A stretch of 64,000 nucleotides of DNA from Sphingobacteriales bacterium. Lineage in GTDB: Bacteria > Bacteroidota > Bacteroidia > Chitinophagales > CAIOSU01. Shown here in pieces: positions 61,301 to 64,000 of the stretch. Below the pieces are notes generated by a model. It saw only the letters and a list, made by a program, of their open reading frames with translations, had not been told where the DNA came from and did not search any database. The stretch's first letter is position 1, and each line of letters begins with the position of its first letter. The position numbers were made by a program, and so were the translations under genes. The DNA lies in assembly GCA_027483645.1 (NCBI GenBank), contig JAIXUD010000022.1, forward strand, positions 248,001 to 312,000, given 5' to 3'.

Positions 61301-64000
61301 AACCCCACTTCGGCCAACTTTGTAACGGTATTCAATCCTAAAAACATTTCTCTACCTAGTAGTGGATGGACAACCCACTTGTTTGATAACCAATACGACT
61401 GGGATGGCGTATCGAATTTGTTGATAGAGGTATGTTTTAACAACGACCGAGACCCAAGCGTTAGTTCTGATATTACCCTTAATACAATAGTACAAAGTAC
61501 CAATGCGGGTTATGTGGCCTCGGCTTGGTACCCGGTAGATAACCAGGATGCCTGCGCAGGAGGCCTTGGCTTACCTACTAACCAAGGCGCCAGCAACAAT
61601 AGGCCCAACATACGCCTAGCTACTTGCGATGCGGCACCACCGTTTACGGTTTCTTGGTCGCCAGTTAATAGTTTAATAGGCGCTAATACCGCCACCCCTA
61701 CGGCGTTCCCAACGGTAACTACTACTTACACAGCTACCGTGGTAACTTCAAGCGGTTGCACTAAAATTGATTCAGTTACAGTAAACATAGGGGTATTGCC
61801 ATATACCATCATTCCTGATACTACCATTTGTGGTGGAGGTAGCGCGCAGTTGCGGGTGTTCGGCAACAATGGCTATACCTATAACTGGACTACTGGTACT
61901 AGTACCTTATCATGTACCAACTGCTCAAACCCCATAGCTACACCAGATACCACTACTACTTATTTCGTAGTAATAAGTGATGGCAACTGCACGGTAACTG
62001 ATAGTGTGGTGGTAACAGTGTTTAACCTTGGTGGAAACGTAATTGTAGACCCAGGCACCCTTTGTGTGTTCGATTCTACTTTGTTGGTAGCATTTGGTGG
62101 CTTTGCTGATTACTTATGGAGTAATGGTGATACAACTGCCACCACCTTTGTATTTGGTGCAGGAAATTATTCCCTTACCATAACTGATGCCAACGGATGC
62201 ACCGCGGCTGATACTATAACTATTAACCCAGCAGCCAGCCCACCGGTCAATCTAGGTAATGATACTAGTATCTGTGTTGGCGATAGCGTAATACTAAGCA
62301 TTAATGATATCTACACCAGTTATGACTGGAACGTACCAATTACTGTTGATACTGGGTACACGGTGCTCGCTACTGGTAGTTTCCAAGTAACGGTTGTAGA
62401 TGCTAACGGTTGCTTTAGTAGTGATACGGTATTGGTATTTGTTAACACGGTACCAACGGTTAATTTAGGTCGTGATACTGCCATTTGTGATAATGAAGTA
62501 TTGAATTTATCCGCTGGTTTCCAACCGGGCTATAGCTACTTGTGGCAAGATTCAAGCACCAATAGTTTATATACCGTTGATACAACTGGTACCTATTATG
62601 TAACCGTATCAGGCGGTGCAAACTGCTCGGCTAGCGATACCATTAATGTGGTGGTAAATCCGGCACCCGAAGTGTTCTTGGGCCCTGATGTTCAAAGTTG
62701 TGTAGGCCAAGTGGTGATTTTGCGTGCTGGCCAAGGCTTTGATAGCTACGTATGGTCTAACACCTCTACTAGGGATAGTACCGTAGTAACCGTATCGGGC
62801 ACTTACAGTGTAACCGTGGAAGATGCCATTGGTTGTAGCGATGTGGACAGCATCAATGTTACTTTCAACAATTCGCAAGTAGTAATAGTAGATACCATTA
62901 TTTGCGAAGGCGAAACGGTGATTTTAGATGCTGGTATTTTCGCAAGCTATACTTGGAGCACTAGCGATACCACACGAACTATTGCTGTGGATACGGGTGG
63001 TACATATGCAGTAACTGTGGTAGATAACTTTGGTTGCACAGCAACTGATGCTGCTATTGTAACAGTATTGGCTACACCAACGGTAACCATTACCGCCAGT
63101 GCCGATAGCATCTGCCCGAATACTGCTATTACCCTAGATGCTGGGCCTGGTTTCACCACATATATTTGGTCAACCTTAGGAAATACCCAAACTATATCTG
63201 CACGTAATGAAGGTGCCTATGCCGTAACGGTAACCAATGCTGGCGGCTGTGAAGCATCTGATACCTTTAACTTGTTTGAGTATCAAAATGCTACGCTATT
63301 GTTGGAAAACTTAGTATTGTGTCCTAATGATACGTTAGTTTATAGCGCACCTGCTGGCTTTACAGTTTACAACTGGAGCAATGGCTCCCAAACTGCAAAT
63401 ACTACGTTTACAGCTACTGGCGACTATATATTGACAGTAACCAATGCCGAAGGTTGCCAAGCGATAGATACGCTAACCGTTACCGATGGCGGCTTTACCG
63501 CTACCGCATTGGTTGACCCTAGCCAAGTGAATATTGGCGAATCGGCATCTTTGCATGTAGATGTATTGGGTGGTACTGGAAACTACAGCTATAACTGGAG
63601 CCCAGCTAGCTATTTGGATAATGCCAACGTGGCCAACCCAACTACTAAGCCAGATTCTACCCTTACTTATACCGTATTGGTAACTGACGACAGCACTGGC
63701 TGTATCGCTACTGATACTATCTCAATTACAGTGTTCAATGAGTCGCGCTTTGCGTTTACTGATGCTTTCTCACCAAATGGCGACGGAAACAACGACGTGT
63801 TCTTCCCAGAGGTTGCTGGTAATATTGATGTTACTACTTTCCGCATCTACAATCGTTGGGGCGAGTTGGTACACGATGAGGCAACCCCTTGGAATGGTAC
63901 CATTGAAGGTGCTAACCAACCTATGGGCACCTATGTATACTATGCGGTAATAGAGATAACTTCGGCAACCGGTGTAGCTACCGAAACCGTACAGGGATCA
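58382..64000 (+). CDS. Large T9SS type B cargo (CHU_C/gliding-motility C-terminal domain), 3' end outside window
   Basis: At least 1873 residues, open to the last base of the window. The signal peptide ends near EARA (ATG at 58382; 58361 and 58388 are alternatives). The N-terminal domain starts SHAMGADIFYECVGQDSF with YRDCDG, the usual opening of this family. Near 590-800 and 877-1093 the same ~200-residue module occurs twice (each with LYRASxLLA). About eight PKD/Ig-like repeats follow to about 1780, with CxGDSVILS and Y-W-S-N-G cores. From about 1793, DAFSPNGDGNNDVFFP and FRIYNRWGELVHD begin a type B sorting domain that is complete but for its last few residues. It is predicted to be surface-exposed via T9SS. 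Confidence 0.92.
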   Translation, partial: MNMKNYLLTFLTTTTLLFTIAQEARASHAMGADIFYECVGQDSFLVTLNFYRDCDGIDAPTTAAINVNGCGVNLNFTAQRTALIQPEGIANGSEVSALCNSQIQNSTCNNGGLPGVQQYQYSFLFVAPSECANWRVSFDLNARNAQIQTLQNPGSVDLYVEAFINNVNNLCNNSPRFTNRPVPYFCYQDSILYNHGTIDIDGDSLVYTLIQPLQSPGVTVPYVGGFSVTNPLTTNNSFTFNNATGQMFFVPQQAQIGVITVRVDEYRNGVLIGSTMRDIQVIVLGPPLCVPPYGVINEDGIDSLSVSGGVFTGPYDLEACPGDTVKFTIRLGGQNITLTSNAAQALPGATFVTTPIGTDSIVGQFSWVTTASDTGIRNFSISYGINSCPIDRSAFQTVTITVLDGTDAGADQTYCTEGAPLQLFVTGGNSFTWTPLAGLSNNTIQNPLASPTVTTDYIVQSDLSARCKNRDTVRVTVVPNFILDILPLDDTLNICRNSLVFLNVETDSTFAPYTYSWSPGGGLNDSTLQNPVASPILGTNYVVEVTSDTGCTLRDTVRVNVVGVGPQVTVTPAEALLCPGASVQLNSSVVAVTCGPSIGTGSCGAGNPPTSRVYGTGTATSSVTPFSGGSSDGRYQVLYRASNLLASGFTAGTIFRMQLNVGAKASNAVFSNMTIRIGCTSATQLTRGDWLPTSAQVFSSANFLTVAGVNNFTFSQPYDWDGVSNLVIEFCYGNATSTNAGGNDLLLSTSVNYAASMSAVSTTNNGGCNLPASAIPLAQPVQQVPNLTFFICSAIVPTYTYEWTPAQGLSSTTSQNPTASPTVPTIYTLTVRDSVCDGQDFATVNIDTSSINITSDTSLCNADSIELFVDVLGVITSDCGFNGNGCDGNLDTTIVGTGNASNTSTGYPSPYSNNFESAKHQFLYRASDLLAAGVTPGRLTSLGFNILTRIGSSTYRNFSIKIACTNIVSLTQGNPTSANFVTVFNPKNISLPSSGWTTHLFDNQYDWDGVSNLLIEVCFNNDRDPSVSSDITLNTIVQSTNAGYVASAWYPVDNQDACAGGLGLPTNQGASNNRPNIRLATCDAAPPFTVSWSPVNSLIGANTATPTAFPTVTTTYTATVVTSSGCTKIDSVTVNIGVLPYTIIPDTTICGGGSAQLRVFGNNGYTYNWTTGTSTLSCTNCSNPIATPDTTTTYFVVISDGNCTVTDSVVVTVFNLGGNVIVDPGTLCVFDSTLLVAFGGFADYLWSNGDTTATTFVFGAGNYSLTITDANGCTAADTITINPAASPPVNLGNDTSICVGDSVILSINDIYTSYDWNVPITVDTGYTVLATGSFQVTVVDANGCFSSDTVLVFVNTVPTVNLGRDTAICDNEVLNLSAGFQPGYSYLWQDSSTNSLYTVDTTGTYYVTVSGGANCSASDTINVVVNPAPEVFLGPDVQSCVGQVVILRAGQGFDSYVWSNTSTRDSTVVTVSGTYSVTVEDAIGCSDVDSINVTFNNSQVVIVDTIICEGETVILDAGIFASYTWSTSDTTRTIAVDTGGTYAVTVVDNFGCTATDAAIVTVLATPTVTITASADSICPNTAITLDAGPGFTTYIWSTLGNTQTISARNEGAYAVTVTNAGGCEASDTFNLFEYQNATLLLENLVLCPNDTLVYSAPAGFTVYNWSNGSQTANTTFTATGDYILTVTNAEGCQAIDTLTVTDGGFTATALVDPSQVNIGESASLHVDVLGGTGNYSYNWSPASYLDNANVANPTTKPDSTLTYTVLVTDDSTGCIATDTISITVFNESRFAFTDAFSPNGDGNNDVFFPEVAGNIDVTTFRIYNRWGELVHDEATPWNGTIEGANQPMGTYVYYAVIEITSATGVATETVQGS

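Noticed and set aside
59044-63159. Antisense frames inside the large type B cargo gene
   Set aside because: They overlap a continuous plus-strand frame with clear domains and carry no motifs.

Overview
The window comes from a Bacteroidota chromosome (Chitinophagales/Sphingobacteriia-like is a guess; I cannot place it lower). The evidence is at least five secreted proteins with type IX secretion (T9SS) sorting domains, SprB-type adhesin repeats, a fused E1 alpha/beta 2-oxoacid dehydrogenase, a PorE-like OmpA protein, LytS/LytTR and NarL-type signalling pairs, and few recognisable Shine-Dalgarno sites. It holds no rRNA, CRISPR array or prophage. There is one tRNA, Arg(CCU).

Layout. 1-1351: the end of a histidine kinase and a LuxR-type response regulator. 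1352-2728: a gene graveyard with a GspE/PilB-type ATPase relic and a relic resembling an outer-membrane barrel C-terminus. 2729-14830: a 4033-residue SprB-repeat adhesin. 14957-18630: a propeller histidine kinase overlapping its LytTR regulator. 18725-28212: a mostly minus-strand block (tRNA-Arg, secreted esterase, GT39-type transferase, metG, two small secreted proteins, AlkB-like dioxygenase, TMTC-like membrane protein). 28268-36548: small membrane and lipoproteins, a membrane-anchored peroxiredoxin-like protein, the PorE-like protein, queE and a TlpA-like lipoprotein. 36545-45209: gatB, alaS, an M23 peptidase, a Fur-family regulator, a thioredoxin-like protein, a universal stress protein and a Crp/Fnr regulator. 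45328-53904: a T9SS propeller protein, lipA, the fused E1, ppk2 and an inositol monophosphatase. 53905-55201: a REP/RAYT locus beside a frameshifted csaA. 55200-64000: an AAA ATPase, two small lipoproteins and a type B T9SS protein that runs off the window.

The most unusual signal is in the spaces between genes. Many are filled by short elements built from 7- or 8-bp imperfect tandem units. Several are arranged as facing inverted arms around a 60-110 bp core and reach almost from one stop codon to the next start. Each locus has its own unit (TTRCGRG, ATGTRCYA, nAGAATTn, AGAYRCA, TTGATTGG, TTGTACA, RTSGACC), so the architecture is shared but not the sequence. A separate 32-bp REP palindrome flanks a REP-associated tyrosine transposase as identical direct copies, with a third copy in frame inside the transposase gene.
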